64,000 nt of DNA from Prunus persica. Lineage: Eukaryota > Streptophyta > Magnoliopsida > Rosales > Rosaceae. The notes beneath the pieces were generated by a model that worked only from the letters and a program-made list of their open reading frames with translations, ran no database searches and was not told the origin of the DNA. Both the position numbers and the translations under genes were made by a program. This document shows, in pieces, positions 33,599 to 45,422 of this stretch. Where the stretch lies: positions 11,527,195-11,591,194 of the forward strand of contig NC_034011.1 in the NCBI RefSeq assembly GCF_000346465.2, read 5' to 3'. The number at the start of each line of letters is the position of its first letter. Position 1 is the stretch's first letter.

Positions 33599-34800
33599 TA
33601 CATCTTCCCGATTGAAATAAAAACTATGGGGTGTGTATTTATTAGTTCATACTTTTGTGGAATTAATTTTAAACACTTTCATGGAATTAATATGCAATTC
33701 AAATTTTTGAAGACTTATTAAAAGTGATGGTATTCATTTATGACTTTTAAAATCATTAATAGTTTGGTGGTATCCAAAAATCTTATCAATTTTAAGAACT
33801 TTGTTAAATAATTGACTTTTGAAGGTAAAGTCTTGCCAATTTACTAGAGAATTTTTAATAACTTTGTCATATTATTGGTGTGAAGCTAAACATACCAAAC
33901 AAACTTCTCCCATTCTTTATATCAGACGCATAAAGTGATGAGAAGCAACTTCTACACTTTTAAATATTCATTCATCTCATCTTCATATTAGCAAATAATC
34001 TTGCTGGTCTCATGTTGAATGTTTTTTTTATTCTTCTCGAAAGCTTGCATCTTGAAGCTTATCAGTTTTGATATCAGGACAACGTAAGACACAAAATATT
34101 AATAAAAAAGCGAAATACATAGTCACGACCTTGCGAGGAGTAATATGAAAATTTACCATAACTTCATAGGGGGTAATATAATTAAACATACATCTACGTG
34201 TCCCCCACCACTAGTCATAAATATGCAAACCTTAATATATGATCTTAGATATTCCAGTGAGGCATTGGTGAAGTCGATAAGACCAAAGGTACCAGCCGCT
34301 GCTTGCTGCACAGACTCACTTGAGGGGGCTACAAATCATGCTTGATCAAATTTACAATCCACTTCTCAGAAGTAATTGGAGAGATTCAGGACAGTATGAT
34401 GGAATGATTGTGGTTGTAGAGCATGAATCTGCCCCATTTATTTAACAAAACTTAATCTGACTGTAAAAAAGATTTTGATTTGCATATTTACGCACAATGT
34501 TGATAATGTGTGTGAGAAATTTCGTTTTCTTTGTAATTTAAACCTCGTTTTGATAAATTATTTCGGCCAATGAAGTTATTACAACCAATAATACACTAAA
34601 AATGTACAACAAATCTGACATCAAAGTGCCGAGCATCTCCCTGCTGCTACCCTTACTTTCGTGCATCCCAACACAACCCCACTATACTTTGCCTTATACC
34701 AATTAGCACTAATTTGAAAATTTAAAGTCCAAAAATAAAATTAAAAAAATAATGCCAATAGAATATTAACGAATCATCACATACACACCCAAAATCAGCT
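33599..34800. other. Intergenic DNA, nothing recognised
   Basis: AT-rich, without a supported gene, repeat border or RNA gene. Confidence 0.5.
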
Positions 34801-34832
34801 AAAGCGGTACAATCCTAGTCCTCCTTTTCTTT

Positions 34833-35114
34833 CTAAAAACCACAGATGCACATGTTCCTTCCTGCAACCCAATCATTCATTATCTGAGTGGTCCCCTTCT
34901 TTAAAGCTAAACACAACACGTGACTGCACAGGTCAGCAGCAGCAGCCAAGTCACCTAGAATAATGTGACTTCTTTCCATGTTCATCATGTCTTCAAAATC
35001 AGCAAACTTGCTCACACGGTGAGTATAATCAGTTGTATACAACTGTGCGTCTATTTTTCTTATAATTGATTCGTCTTCAATTTCTTCAAAAGACCGATGT
35101 AGTTTTGAAATCAA
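34833..35114 (-). other. Unrecognised 93-codon open frame
   Basis: Lies 120 bp beyond the stop of the bZIP gene on the same strand. The translation is not low complexity (YTHRVSKFADFEDMMNMERS) but matches no family I know, has no clear start context and no splice partner. It could be bZIP 3'UTR-adjacent DNA or a gene fragment. Confidence 0.15.
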
Positions 35115-35236
35115 TTATCCAAAATGCTGACATGATTTTCAATAGACATGAATTTAGGGTATAATTTGTTTGGAGACCACATGATGAGATTTCATTAGGC
35201 CCTTAATTAACCACACTAGAGGAAATTAAATGATGA

Positions 35237-37539
35237 TTAGGAGGAAACATTGAGGAGCTGTTCTTTTTCAGGAGTTGTTATGGTGTCTGAGGGTGGTGTT
35301 GGTGATTGAGCAACGTTCTCCATCTTCTTGAGGTTTTGTTGGTGATATACTTGCCTTAGCCTCTCTATTTCCCTCTTCAATGCTTCTTGATGAGCTGCAT
35401 TGTTTTTTATAAATAAATAAATAAATAAAAAACCCAAATATAAGGTTAAAATCATTTCATAATTACATGTGACTTTTGACAACCCAACCCACATTATTAA
35501 AATTTTGCACATGAGAAGTTCACATGTAAACACATGCCTATACGTTAGAGACCATTATTATATTACTTTATCCCTAATCACTTATCTTCCCTCCTAAACT
35601 TGTATAAAATAAAAATAAAAAAATAAAAAAATTCATACATCTTCAAGGAGTTCACCTAACATTCCTTAAAAGAATATGAAACTTTATTTTCCTCTTAAAA
35701 CTATGTAATACATTATGTATCACAGTTGTTGTGGACTGCATTTATAATTTGATTCATAAATGTGATCTATCTAACATTACTCGTACCTCCGTCCCACCAC
35801 TCTAATATGATCCCCTCTTCTACTTGCAGAGTAGGAAGTGCCACATGATATGATGCATCATCTCCTTAATTTTCTTCCTACTCTTAGCATGCATGGATGA
35901 CCTTTTTGAGGCTGCTTTGCGCTGCGCATTGATTGTTGGTGGATCAAATAAGTCTCTTTATCTAATCTAGAGGTCTTTTTCCATTTTCATAGTTTTGAGT
36001 ACCAAGCATAACCACCCTTTTATGGCTTGCAGTTCTTATATATATATTTTTTTCCTAACATGGCTGAGGGAATTAATTAGATCTCAGTACACCAGTATAA
36101 AAGTTGGTAGCTAGGAGCTCAACTGACTGAAGGACAATAATGTTCTTCATTCAATTATGATAAATTAAAATTGATAAAAAAAATATATATATATTATAAA
36201 ATTTGATATTTGAACACACGTGACCTAGATTGAAATTGATCTTAATTATATATTTTTTCTATATGTATAATCAATAAATTACTCTAAATTAATCTAATCT
36301 ACAAGAACGGGGACTCGAACTTGGGTGTAAGGGGTCGACTCATTGTCCTAGCCAACTACCCTAACCCAGGTCTACATATGCCATGAACTTAAAACCATGT
36401 CCAAAATCATGATGTTTTGTTTCAAAATAAAATGAACAAGATTCATATTACTAATTATGTAATTTTGTGAAGTTAAATAATTGATGATATAAAAGTGTAA
36501 TTATATATACGTACCATCTTTGAAAATCTTATCCTGCGCCAATGCTGCAATTCTTTGTTTGAGAGCACTGTTGTCGACATTTAGCAGCAAGCGTTGATGG
36601 TCAAGAAACGCAACCCGCGGTGACAAAACTGAAACTTCAGCCTTCGTTTTGCAACCAAAAAAAAGAGTCAGTAAAATTTAGTCTAATTAAATTAATTAAT
36701 CAGCTAGTAATTAAGGTATAATTTCACAACGAAATTAATTAATTAAATTCAGAATTTACATAGTTAACCTACTTGTAGAGAGGTAACGCTGCGTTCGAGT
36801 TCTGATATGTACTGCAGCTTCCTCACCCGTGATCTTTGTGCAGATTGTCTGTTTGCCAAGATTCTAATGCAAACACAAAAACACGTAATTAAAAATTTAA
36901 TTCAACATATTTTTACAAAATTACAAAAGGGTAATTACGTTATTGGAAAATGACTCTGCGTTGCATGATTTACCTCTTGACCCTTTTTGGATCAATTTTC
37001 CTGTCATTGGACTTGCTCTTCGTTGTATCATTTGGATTTGGTTGTTCGCATTGGCTTTCCACCTCTTCAGATTCGTTCTTCAGCTGCTTGTGATGAGGCG
37101 CATCCGCTTCTTTCTCGTCCTCATTAATGCTGTTATGGTCGGAAGGCGAGGACGGGTTCGAGGACGAGCCGGTGGGGCCGGCGGCGGCGGCGGCAGCAGA
37201 GATTTCTTCGGTTGTGAACATGGACATGAATTGTTCGTCGTCAAACCTATCAAACTCGTGGTTGTTGGGGTGTGAACCATGCGGTGCACGGCATTCGTCC
37301 TGCATTGGTGTCTCGAGGAAGGTAATGGAGTCGCTGACCGATCTCCGGTGGGACCCACGTCTCGCCGAAGAGAAGTCGATGAATTCATCAACCCAACAAG
37401 AGTTTTGAGATGCGGTGGTGGCGTTGACCGCAGGGGCATTTCCATTGGGTGCAAAATGGCCCATGGGAGGCATCTTTTGGTGAGAAAAGTCAGGCCAACT
37501 GGGTGTCATGCTTGGGATTTTAGGAGGTAATTGTGCCAT
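35237..37539 (-). CDS. bZIP transcription factor, bZIP34/bZIP61-like (group E)
   Basis: Four exons with GT-AG junctions: 37539-36974, 36863-36773, 36641-36515, 35394-35237, giving 313 residues. The start at MAQLPPKIP is the conserved family start. An N-terminal block SCWVDEFIDFSSARRGSHRR-type and an acidic, Ser/Pro/Ala-rich middle precede the basic region (ANRQSAQRSRVRKLQ, the N-x7-R signature; about residues 188-210) and a zipper continuing through exons 3-4. Exon 3 has LSPRVAFL, a proline in the zipper, a known mark of bZIP34/61 that disfavours homodimers. Nuclear DNA-binding regulator; Arabidopsis relatives act in pollen development. The C-terminus is Ser/Thr/Pro-rich. Intact. Confidence 0.93.
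36190..36372 (-). mobile_element. tRNA-derived SINE relic in bZIP intron 3
   Basis: On the minus strand, TAGTTGGCTAGG (A-box-like, 36347-36358) and AAGTTCGAGTCCC (B-box-like, 36310-36322) are spaced as in a tRNA promoter. They are followed by GATTAATTTAGAGTAATTTA, shared with the copy at 39.9 kb. Diverged. Confidence 0.55.
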
Positions 37540-37594
37540 AATGTACACAAATTAACCACAATCTCAATCAAACTTGGAATGTTAAAATGATTAA

Positions 37595-37640
37595 GAGAGA
37601 CAGAGAGAGAGAGAGAGAATGAAAGAGAGGAGATGAGGGA
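37595..37640 (-). repeat. GA/CT tract in the bZIP 5' leader
   Basis: An AGAGAGACAGAGAGAGAGAG-type run about 60 bp upstream of the start codon, read as a CT-rich leader on the gene strand, common in plant 5'UTRs. Confidence 0.7.
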
Positions 37641-37690
37641 TATGAGTCTCGGAAGAAACCAAACAAAATTACAAGCTCCAACAAAGGCTC

Positions 37691-37702
37691 CTATATATAT
37701 AC
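37691..37702 (-). promoter_or_regulatory. TATA-like box of the bZIP gene
   Basis: TATATATAG on the minus strand about 150 bp upstream of the ATG. This is a plausible distance given the CT-rich leader. Confidence 0.5.
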
Positions 37703-38259
37703 CCAAAAAAAAAAATACACACAAACCAGGGAATGTTGAAGGTTCAATCATGAATATTGTTTGAGGAGGGGGGGTTAAGAAAGAAACCCACGAGACAACA
37801 TGATTATATTTTGAGCTTCTTCTTTTATTTTTAATATTTTTTATTATTTATTTAATGAAATAAATTTTATCTCGATCTCTATTGTGCAGTGGGGTCACAT
37901 GGGGGAGGGAGGGATCGGACAGCTATTGCCAGCTGGGAGGAGGTTGGGGCTCAACGGTTTTACTGGAAAGTCGCCAGTACTAGTTTTAATAACTAGCGGA
38001 ATCAGCCACCACGTGCCCTCGTGCCCGTCTCTTTAGTGGGGGAGCTTATAATAATAGCCTCATGATTTTTATTTTTTCTTTCTTTCTTTCTTTTTTGCAT
38101 TTTGCATCCAAGAGAACATTTCCAATGATGTTCTGACCGTCTGATCCAACCACATGTGGTGGGGGAATGATTCATATAGCACCAAGTACTAACCAAAGTA
38201 TCATGGCCATTTTTAGGAATTACTTATCGTATTAAGAATTATTTTCTTTCGTAAATATG

Positions 38260-38360
38260 AGTTAGGTCAGTTGATCATAACAGTGTGTTCGTTTCTTTGT
38301 ATCTAAGTTCGAGTCTCCCTTTCTTTAAATCAGAGTACTTTTTAGAGAGATTCACTATTA
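38260..38360 (+). mobile_element. tRNA-derived SINE relic
   Basis: GTTAGGTCAGTTGATCA (A-box region) and AAGTTCGAGTCTCC (B-box) about 35 bp apart, then a short tail with CAGAGTACTTTT. Same family as the 36.3 and 39.9 kb copies by layout. Confidence 0.45.
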
Positions 38361-39120
38361 TACCCAATATAGGAGCTCAAATTATAAAAATACCATATAT
38401 GAAATAGACTTTAGAAACACACCCAAAATTCATTTACAACATAACAAAAAGACTTTTAACTTCTTTTAAATTACAAAACTGTCATTCATTTCTTAAAACA
38501 AACTCAATCCCAAAACATCATAAAAAAGCCCAAAACACTCAATAGGGCATCAAAGTAATTTAATAATCAAAATTAAATTCAATAAGGTCAGCTGTCATTT
38601 TTTGAGTTTTTTTGGGTTTATTTATAGAAATTAAGTGATGTTGGATTTATTTATATTATTAGTGCTAAAAATGAGTATATGACTAAATATCTCTAATTTT
38701 TATAGTTAAAAAAGATTATTAGGAATTTTGACCGATGACCCAATTATTAGTTTCTGTCATTTTGTGTTATCAAAGTGACTCTAGGGGTGGTAAATAATTA
38801 ACTGAAGACTATCCCAAACTGTAAAGGTTGAACTAATTAAATTGAGTTAACTACTTTTAGGGTTTCATAATAAAGAGAAGTAGGGTTTAATAATCACATC
38901 TCTCTCAGTTCGGGATCCACATAAAATTTATGTCTAATTTAAGTTGTATATCTTTGACAGTAACATCCCTGTCATGAGTTTGGGATATTCACGTGAAATT
39001 GAACTCTAATGAGTCTTACTAACATACGTACGTAATCGATTAACCAAATAAAGAAAACACGAAAAACCATTCGCATTGAAGCTTCTTGGTGTGAGGGTTA
39101 TGCACAGGAGGTGGACCTAG

Positions 39121-39123
<3 letters not shown>

Positions 39124-39164
<41 letters not shown>

Positions 39165-39166
39165 AT
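39124..39166. repeat. (TA)n then (GT)n microsatellite
   Basis: About 14 TA units running into TGTGTGTGTG. Confidence 0.9.
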
Positions 39167-39628
39167 TATTAAAAGGCTGAATTAGCAGTTGTAAGGTAAT
39201 CTTAATATAATAGTGGGATTAGGGGATTTGGGCATGATGCTTGAAGGAAAGGGTGGATAAAGAAACTGTAGGGAATCACGTCACAGCTCCCATGTGAATT
39301 GTTCGGATGGATGCTGTAATTAAGCTTCCTTTGCTTTGTCCCCAAACCATACCCACATGTAGCTATATGTCCTCTTCTTCTTCTTCTTCTTCTCTCTTTC
39401 TCTCTCCCTCTCTTGGTTTCGTGGTACCTTCCATCTGTACCTCAACTGGAATTTATGTAGTTTTTAATGAACGAGGATAAAATAGAAGTACTTGGGAGGC
39501 ACTAATTATGATTAGAGGGGTGTTTAGAATATACATTAATTTGCCGCCTTTATCAAGGAAGTGCCTGCCGTATTCACGGATGTGCTTAATTCATATAGAA
39601 AATGAACATGGTAGCTGGTACTTCATTT

Positions 39629-39629
<1 letters not shown>

Positions 39630-39694
<65 letters not shown>
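39630..39694. repeat. (CT)n microsatellite, about 64 bp
   Basis: An uninterrupted run of roughly 32 CT units, likely highly polymorphic. A shorter TTC/CT tract lies at 39373-39415. Confidence 0.95.
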
Positions 39695-39696
<2 letters not shown>

Positions 39697-39920
39697 GTAC
39701 ATGTATTCTGTTATTGATTTGTATACATAAAATCAACATATTTTAGTTAGTCCAATCTATGTGAGAGCTGTGATATCAGTAAATATGGTAATAATACAGT
39801 TTTATTCAAAGGTATATGTGATTGTTTATTTTGTTGTTCTTTTTAAACATGGATATAGCAACAGGGGTATAGTTCTCAAAACCATTCTTTAAGAAATGGA
39901 ATGAATTGCAAATCTATGTT

Positions 39921-40035
39921 ATGCCAGTTGGTCAGTGTAATGATTTTGTTTCCCTATACCCAAGTTCAAATTCCCCTTTCTATAAATAAGATTAATTTAG
40001 AGTAATTTTAGACTATCGCTTATATATTAAAAATG
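39921..40035 (+). mobile_element. tRNA-derived SINE relic
   Basis: GCCAGTTGGTCAGTG (A-box region), CCCAAGTTCAAATTCCCC (decayed B-box), then GATTAATTTAGAGTAATTTT, identical in most positions to the 36.2 kb copy. Confidence 0.5.
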
Positions 40036-40176
40036 GAATGATCTTATTACAAGCTAAAACCTAAAGCTAAAGACTTAAAACACAATTGATGAGAAGTTGA
40101 GGCCAACGTTGTTTCCCATGGAATAGTGTTTTCTATTATCCCAGATATTTTGAGGCATCATCCTTATATTAATTGA

Positions 40177-40684
40177 TGTTGATGTCCAAATATGGTTTCA
40201 ACTTTAGATGATGAAGTATGGGGTCTTCGACAGAGATAGGAAGGTGCGGATCTTCAGCAAGGAGATTTTCGGTAGAAAGGTTGACCTACAGAAGAGGGAA
40301 AAAAAAAAAAGCAATCATCAAGCTTTGAGCATCGGTGTGGTACTTGTTGAAGGCTCTCTAACGCTTAAGTTAGCAAGTGTGGGGGACACAATAATTTTGA
40401 CACTATTCCCCTTTTATAGAGAAATGGAAGTGAGTATTTGCACAAAGTTTCGATGTGGGACTTTGTGCAAATCACTGTGGGGGCGATAAGTGTCCAAGGC
40501 TTAAATTCTGTAAGCTGAAGCTTCAATAGGCTATTGTCACATCAGAGGAAGACGTATCTTCGTATCTTCGGAAGCTGAGATCATGTTAGATGTTTTCTAG
40601 AACTGTTTTCCCTTCGGTAGGCTGTATGTTTGTCTGCACCAGTCCCTCAATGTCGAATGTGCTTGGTTGATTATGGTACAAACA
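40177..40684 (-). repeat. 3' LTR of the non-coding LTR element
   Basis: 508 bp, shorter than its partner because it lacks about 50 bp around the AGTAATAGTAAAAGTG segment of the right copy. Confidence 0.85.
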
Positions 40685-40892
40685 GTAATCCCCCAAGTTG
40701 CCGATCAAGAAGTTGCTTCTAGGTTAGAAACTTGTAAAATGCCGAACAATCAACTCGAGCGATTCGGTGTGACAGACGCCGTAGGCAGTCCCTCAAGTTT
40801 GCAAGTTAGGAGTCGCTTCGGCAATGAGGTAACTGGGCTAAACTGTGAAGTGAACGTGGGGCAGGCAGCTAGACTATTGGCATCAATCTTAC

Positions 40893-41405
40893 CAAATAGG
40901 GGAGAGCGCATATGTCGCACAAAAGGTTCTCCTACACGATCAGTAATAGAGTATGCGTGTCGCGCAAGGAGTTCTCCCCGACATGATTGGCACGGAGCTT
41001 ATCGATTGGTAGGAGGAGTGAGCATGTCGCACGAGGAGCTTTCCCTACACGATCATCACAGTGCTTGTCGATTGACATGGGGTGATTTCGCCCATGTCAC
41101 GCGAGAGTCTCTTGCACGATTGACACGGTGCTTGCAGATTGGCATAGGGTGATTTTGCATATGTTGCACGAGAGTCTTCAACACAATTGGAACGGTGATT
41201 GCCGATCGACTGGGGGTGATTTTGCGTGTGTCACAAGAGAGTCTCCCTCATGATTGGCACAGTGCTTGCCAATTGGTAGGGGGTGACTTCGTGCTTGTCG
41301 TGTGAGAGTTCCTTACATGATCGACATGGGCCTTGTCGATTGGCAGGGTGACTTTGTACTTGTCGCTCAATAGTCCCCTGCAAGATTAGCATGGGCCTTG
41401 TGATC
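40893..41405. repeat. Diverged tandem array inside the LTR element
   Basis: About seven units of 60-75 bp, each with a GATTGGCACGG-like, a CTTGYCGATTGG-like, a GGGGTGA(C/T)TTYG-like and a CGCGAGAGTCTC-like segment. No coding frame persists. Function unknown. Confidence 0.75.
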
Positions 41406-41459
41406 GAAGGGGTTCGTCTTCACCCTGCTGAATCATGTAGAGATCGTCTGCCGAATACA

Positions 41460-41929
41460 AACTTCGGAGTTCCTATGGAATCCGAAGCCAGTGAGCTCCC
41501 AAAAGGCGTCGTGCTAGATGGAAGTGGGCATGCACATATAAGGCACATCACCCCCTCTCCATTGGTCAATGTGGGATGTTACAATCTACCCCCATTAGGG
41601 ACCCAACGTCCTCATCGGCACACTCGCACCACACAACAAAGTGACTATGATACCAAATTGTCATATCCTGGGATCGGCTCTACCGTAGCACGATATTGTC
41701 CGCTTTGGGCCCCTCTATCTGTTCTCACGGTTTTATTTCTGGGAACTCACGAGCAACTTCTCAGTGGGTCACCCATCTTGGGATTGCTCTAACCCAAACT
41801 CGCTTAACTTCGGAGTTCCCATAGAATTCGAAGCCAGTGAGCTCCCAAAAGGCCTCGTGCTAGATGGAGGTAAACATGTACATATAAGGCACATCACCCA
41901 ATCTCCGTTGGTCGATGTGGGATGTTACA
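41460..41929 (-). mobile_element. Second Cassandra, one LTR truncated
   Basis: The full LTR is 41659-41929. The partner LTR keeps only 41460-41583. Between them is a 75-bp interior with the initiator-Met primer-binding site (TTTGGTATCATAGTC, diverged). The 5S-like block lies at about 41745-41820. The outer end of the left LTR is deleted, so no TSD can be read. Confidence 0.87.
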
Positions 41930-42117
41930 GAGTCGCTTCACGTCAGCTTGAAGATCAACATCGGTAGATGTTTCCTTCTAAAGGACTCTACATTAGGGGG
42001 GGTGTGCTTAATACCAAGGCTAGCTTCGTTTGGCATGGCGGTTTGATGGGTGAATGAGTCAGCAGGGCTAGTAGAGAAGTGAGATTTAGAAGTCGATTCC
42101 CACAGACAGCGCCAATC

Positions 42118-42682
42118 TGTTGATGTCCAAATCTTGTTTCAACTTTAGATGATGAAGTATGGGGTCTTCAGCAAAGATGGAAAGGTGTAGATCTTCAGCA
42201 AGGAGACTTTCGGTAGAAAGATTGACATACATAAGAGGGACAAACGAAGCAGTCGTCAAGTTTCGGCATCAGCGTGGTACCTGCCGAAGGCTCTTCAATG
42301 CTTAAGTCAACAAGTATGGGAGATACAGTAATTTTGGCAGAGTAATAGTAAAAGTGAAAAGTAGTTACTTTTTTACCTAGGCACTATTCCCTTTTTATAA
42401 AGGAATGGAAGTGAGTATTTGCATAAAGTTTCAATGCAGAACTTTGTAAATCACTGTGAGAGTGACACGTGTCCAAGGCTTAGGTTCTATAAGCTGAAGC
42501 TTCAGCAACCTCAACAAGCTATTGCCATATCGGAGGAAGACGTATGTTCGATAGTTGAGATCATGATGACATCATCAATGTTTAGTGATTTTCCAGAAAT
42601 ATTTTCCCTTCGGCAGGTTGTGAGCCTTTCTACTCGCTAATTCCCTAATGTCGAATGCGATCTGTTGATTATGGTACAAACA
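42118..42682 (-). repeat. 5' LTR of the non-coding LTR element
   Basis: 565 bp. Borders TSD ATTGA on its outer side and the primer-binding-site-like sequence on its inner side. Confidence 0.85.
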
Positions 42683-45290
42683 ATTGAGTTGCTTTGTCAC
42701 TACAAAACAGAAGCCCTTTTCCGAGGGCATTTTGTCGTTGCAAAAAGCCTTTTGCCGTCGCAAATACCCTTTTTCGACGGCAAAAGTCCGTCGGAAGTCG
42801 TCGCTAAAAGGCCGGTTGCAAATACTTCATTGCCGACCATTCCGTCAGAAATAATGTATTTCCGACGCCCAAGCTTCGTAGCTATTGCTTAAATTTCTAT
42901 CGAAAATGGATTTTTTAAACGACCCCACATATTTATTTCCGACCGTACCTGTGGTCGTAATTACTTATTTGATTGTCGAAAATAGTTCTTTTATCGTGAT
43001 TTCTTGTTTTTGCGAAATCATATTTTCAACCAATGAGTGTCGTCAGAAATACTATTTTCCACAATGATATATTATTTGTGAGGGCTAGATTTCGTCGCAA
43101 TTATCATTACCGACCAAAAGAGTTCGTGGAAAATATATAATAGCTCGTCGGAAAAGAGTATAACAAAATATTTTCGATGAGCAAGTTACGTCGGAAATAT
43201 ATATTTCCAACCACATTTATTCGTCGCAAAGTTTGTCGCAAATAGATTAATCCTGTCGGAAAATATTTTCGACGAAAAAGTGGTTGGAAATATAATTGTT
43301 TCGACCCGATTATGTCGTGGGGAATGTTGTTGGAAATAGGCAATTATTGTCGGAAAGTATTTCCGATAATAAAGTGTTTGTTGGAAATATGCATTACCGA
43401 GAGGGAAATGTGGTCGAAAAATGTAATTATTTTATTAAAAAATTAATAAAAAGAAATTTGAATAATAATATTTGCTATAAATAGTTTTCTAATCATCTAT
43501 ATTTAATTGGTAATATAAAAAAAAATCTTACGACACCATACTGTACTAAAATTTTAAGCGTTCAATTAAAATTATTTTAAATAGTTAAAACATAAACAAT
43601 CCCCATCATCCTTAAAACATATAAGCAATCCGCAAATATATCAGAACCTTGAAATTCAAAATACATATTGTAGCAAAATACAATTGATGTTGCACTACTC
43701 GTCTTCAAGGTGAGCATCTGAACAACTTTCTACATTGTCCTGTCAAATAAAAGGTAATAATTAATAAGACATAAATCGTTTAAGAATAAAAATAACAAAT
43801 ACAATATTTAACAGTGAGCAAAATATTGAAATGAGAATAAAAGAGTTCACCATTGGAGCAGATTGTCTTGAGCGTGCATAAGTATTTGAGTTGTTTTCCC
43901 TCATACTTTGAACTAGATCTTTCAATTCATACAGCACACTTTTCAAGTCCTTCACTTCCTCCTTTAATTTCTCATGCTCTTCTTCACGTTCTAAGCATAT
44001 ACGTTTATTACAATCTTGGTCATCTGAGGGATACACATCTTTTGTACTATAGCCACCACCTAAGCCAAGGATACGACCGTGACTTGGCCCACCAATAACC
44101 TCCTTGTATATATCCCAATCATCTACTTCATTCTCGTCTTCCGTTGCAGCAACCTTTTTATTCTCCATTTTTTCCTTCAATGAAATAGTAGAAATATAAA
44201 CACGGATATAAAAATATGTCGTGAATAATTAAAAAAAATTTAAAAAAAGAGAAACAAAGTAAGGGCAACGTACAAAAAGTTCTTTAGCCTTTTCACTTGG
44301 CCAACTTTCTTCTCCTCCATTCTTAGGCTTACTTACATGGAACTTTTTGAAACAATCAATTGGACTCGGTTCAATTCCAGTTCGATCAAGCTATTAAGAT
44401 TTAAACAATGAAATTTGTTAGGAACAAATTTGAAAATAACCACAAAAGGAACAGTCAACAAAAAGCAACAACCAAATGGATATTTTTACCTCATCTTTTC
44501 TGTACTTTTCCATTGGAACAGAACCTGTGGTATGCACAATTGTGGATTTTGACCTATTAGACTTGTTTCTTTTACTTTTATCCTGCACGAAAAAAGTAAA
44601 TCATAATCGAATATCAATTTAGTGAACCCATATAAGGCATTTATAAATAAACCAAAGCATACACTAGCGAGTCATAACAATATTATTTTAAATTGAGTTT
44701 TTACCTGCCATGTAGGCTGCAACACTACAAGGAAAAACCCTTTTGGCGACCACCACATTTGGTAGCTAAAAGCTGTTATTTTGTCGCCAAAACCCTTTAG
44801 CGACGAAATTATTTCGTCGCCAATTTGGTCGCCTAAGGCTCGTGGCTGAAAGTACCTGGAGACAAAAGGCGACGAAAACAAATTTTCGTCGCCAAAACCT
44901 TTAAGCGACAAATTTGTTTCGTCGCCTTTACAGTAAGAGTTGGTCGCCTAAAAAGATGGGTTCCCACGAAAATACCAAAATTTGCCGCGAACTGAGGAAT
45001 GATTGGGCAACCAAATAGGTTGTTCGTCGCCGATAGGTTTCAGTGACTACCTGATTTCGTTGCTAAAGCTTACTGAGTTGGTCGCTAAAATTTGTATATT
45101 TTAAGTGTTTTTAATTATTTAATTTATATTCTGTTTTGTGATAATATTAACTTATTTTTCATTAGCATATTGTAATTTTGGAAAACAATAAATTTAGGTA
45201 AATAGATCAATAGAAAATGACATGAATAAAAGTTTCTCTCATTCAAAAGTACACAAGAGCATACTAGTTATTCAAGTACACATAACATAT

Positions 45291-45422
45291 CCAAAAATAG
45301 TCTTCACTCAAGGACTGGAGGCCAAGCTCCATATATTCTTGCCCTTGGTAAACCTACCAAAAATAGTCTTCACTCAAGGACTGGAGGCCAAGCTCCATAT
45401 ATTCTTGCCCTTGGTAAACCTA
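45291..45422. repeat. 66-bp tandem duplication
   Basis: Two identical units beginning CCAAAAATAGTCTTCACTC and ending CTTGGTAAACCTA. Confidence 0.95.

Larger units (their letters stand above)
37750..40170. other. Intergenic region upstream of the bZIP gene, no gene seen
   Basis: Apart from the microsatellites and SINE relics listed separately, no supported gene. 38340-38700 is AT-rich non-coding DNA. Confidence 0.5.
40177..42682 (-). mobile_element. Non-coding LTR retrotransposon (LARD/large TRIM type)
   Basis: LTRs at 40177-40684 and 42118-42682 share TGTTGATGTCCAAAT at one end and GATTATGGTACAAACA at the other. TSD ATTGA is exact at 40172-40176 and 42683-42687. Inside the right LTR the minus strand reads GATTGGCGCTGTCTGTGGGA, a primer-binding-site-like sequence. 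CAACTTGGGGGATTAC, a polypurine-like tract, borders the left LTR. The 1.4 kb interior has no gag-pol. It holds a diverged tandem array (about 40893-41405) and a truncated Cassandra. It must depend on another element for movement. Confidence 0.88.

Noticed and set aside
36300..36372. tRNA gene in bZIP intron 3
   Set aside because: A- and B-box words are present, but no cloverleaf arms or anticodon stem could be formed, and related copies occur nearby; a SINE relic fits better.
36943..37530. Plus-strand open frames over the first bZIP exon
   Set aside because: Antisense shadows of a GC-rich coding exon whose minus-strand frame has the bZIP motif and splice sites.
39508..39717. Open frame ending in a long Ser-Leu repeat
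   Set aside because: The repeat is the translated (CT)n microsatellite; no start context or homology.
43107..43343. Open frames in the CACTA subterminal region at 43 kb
   Set aside because: Frames run through TCGGAAAT-type motif arrays with no domain, so they are by-products of the repeats.
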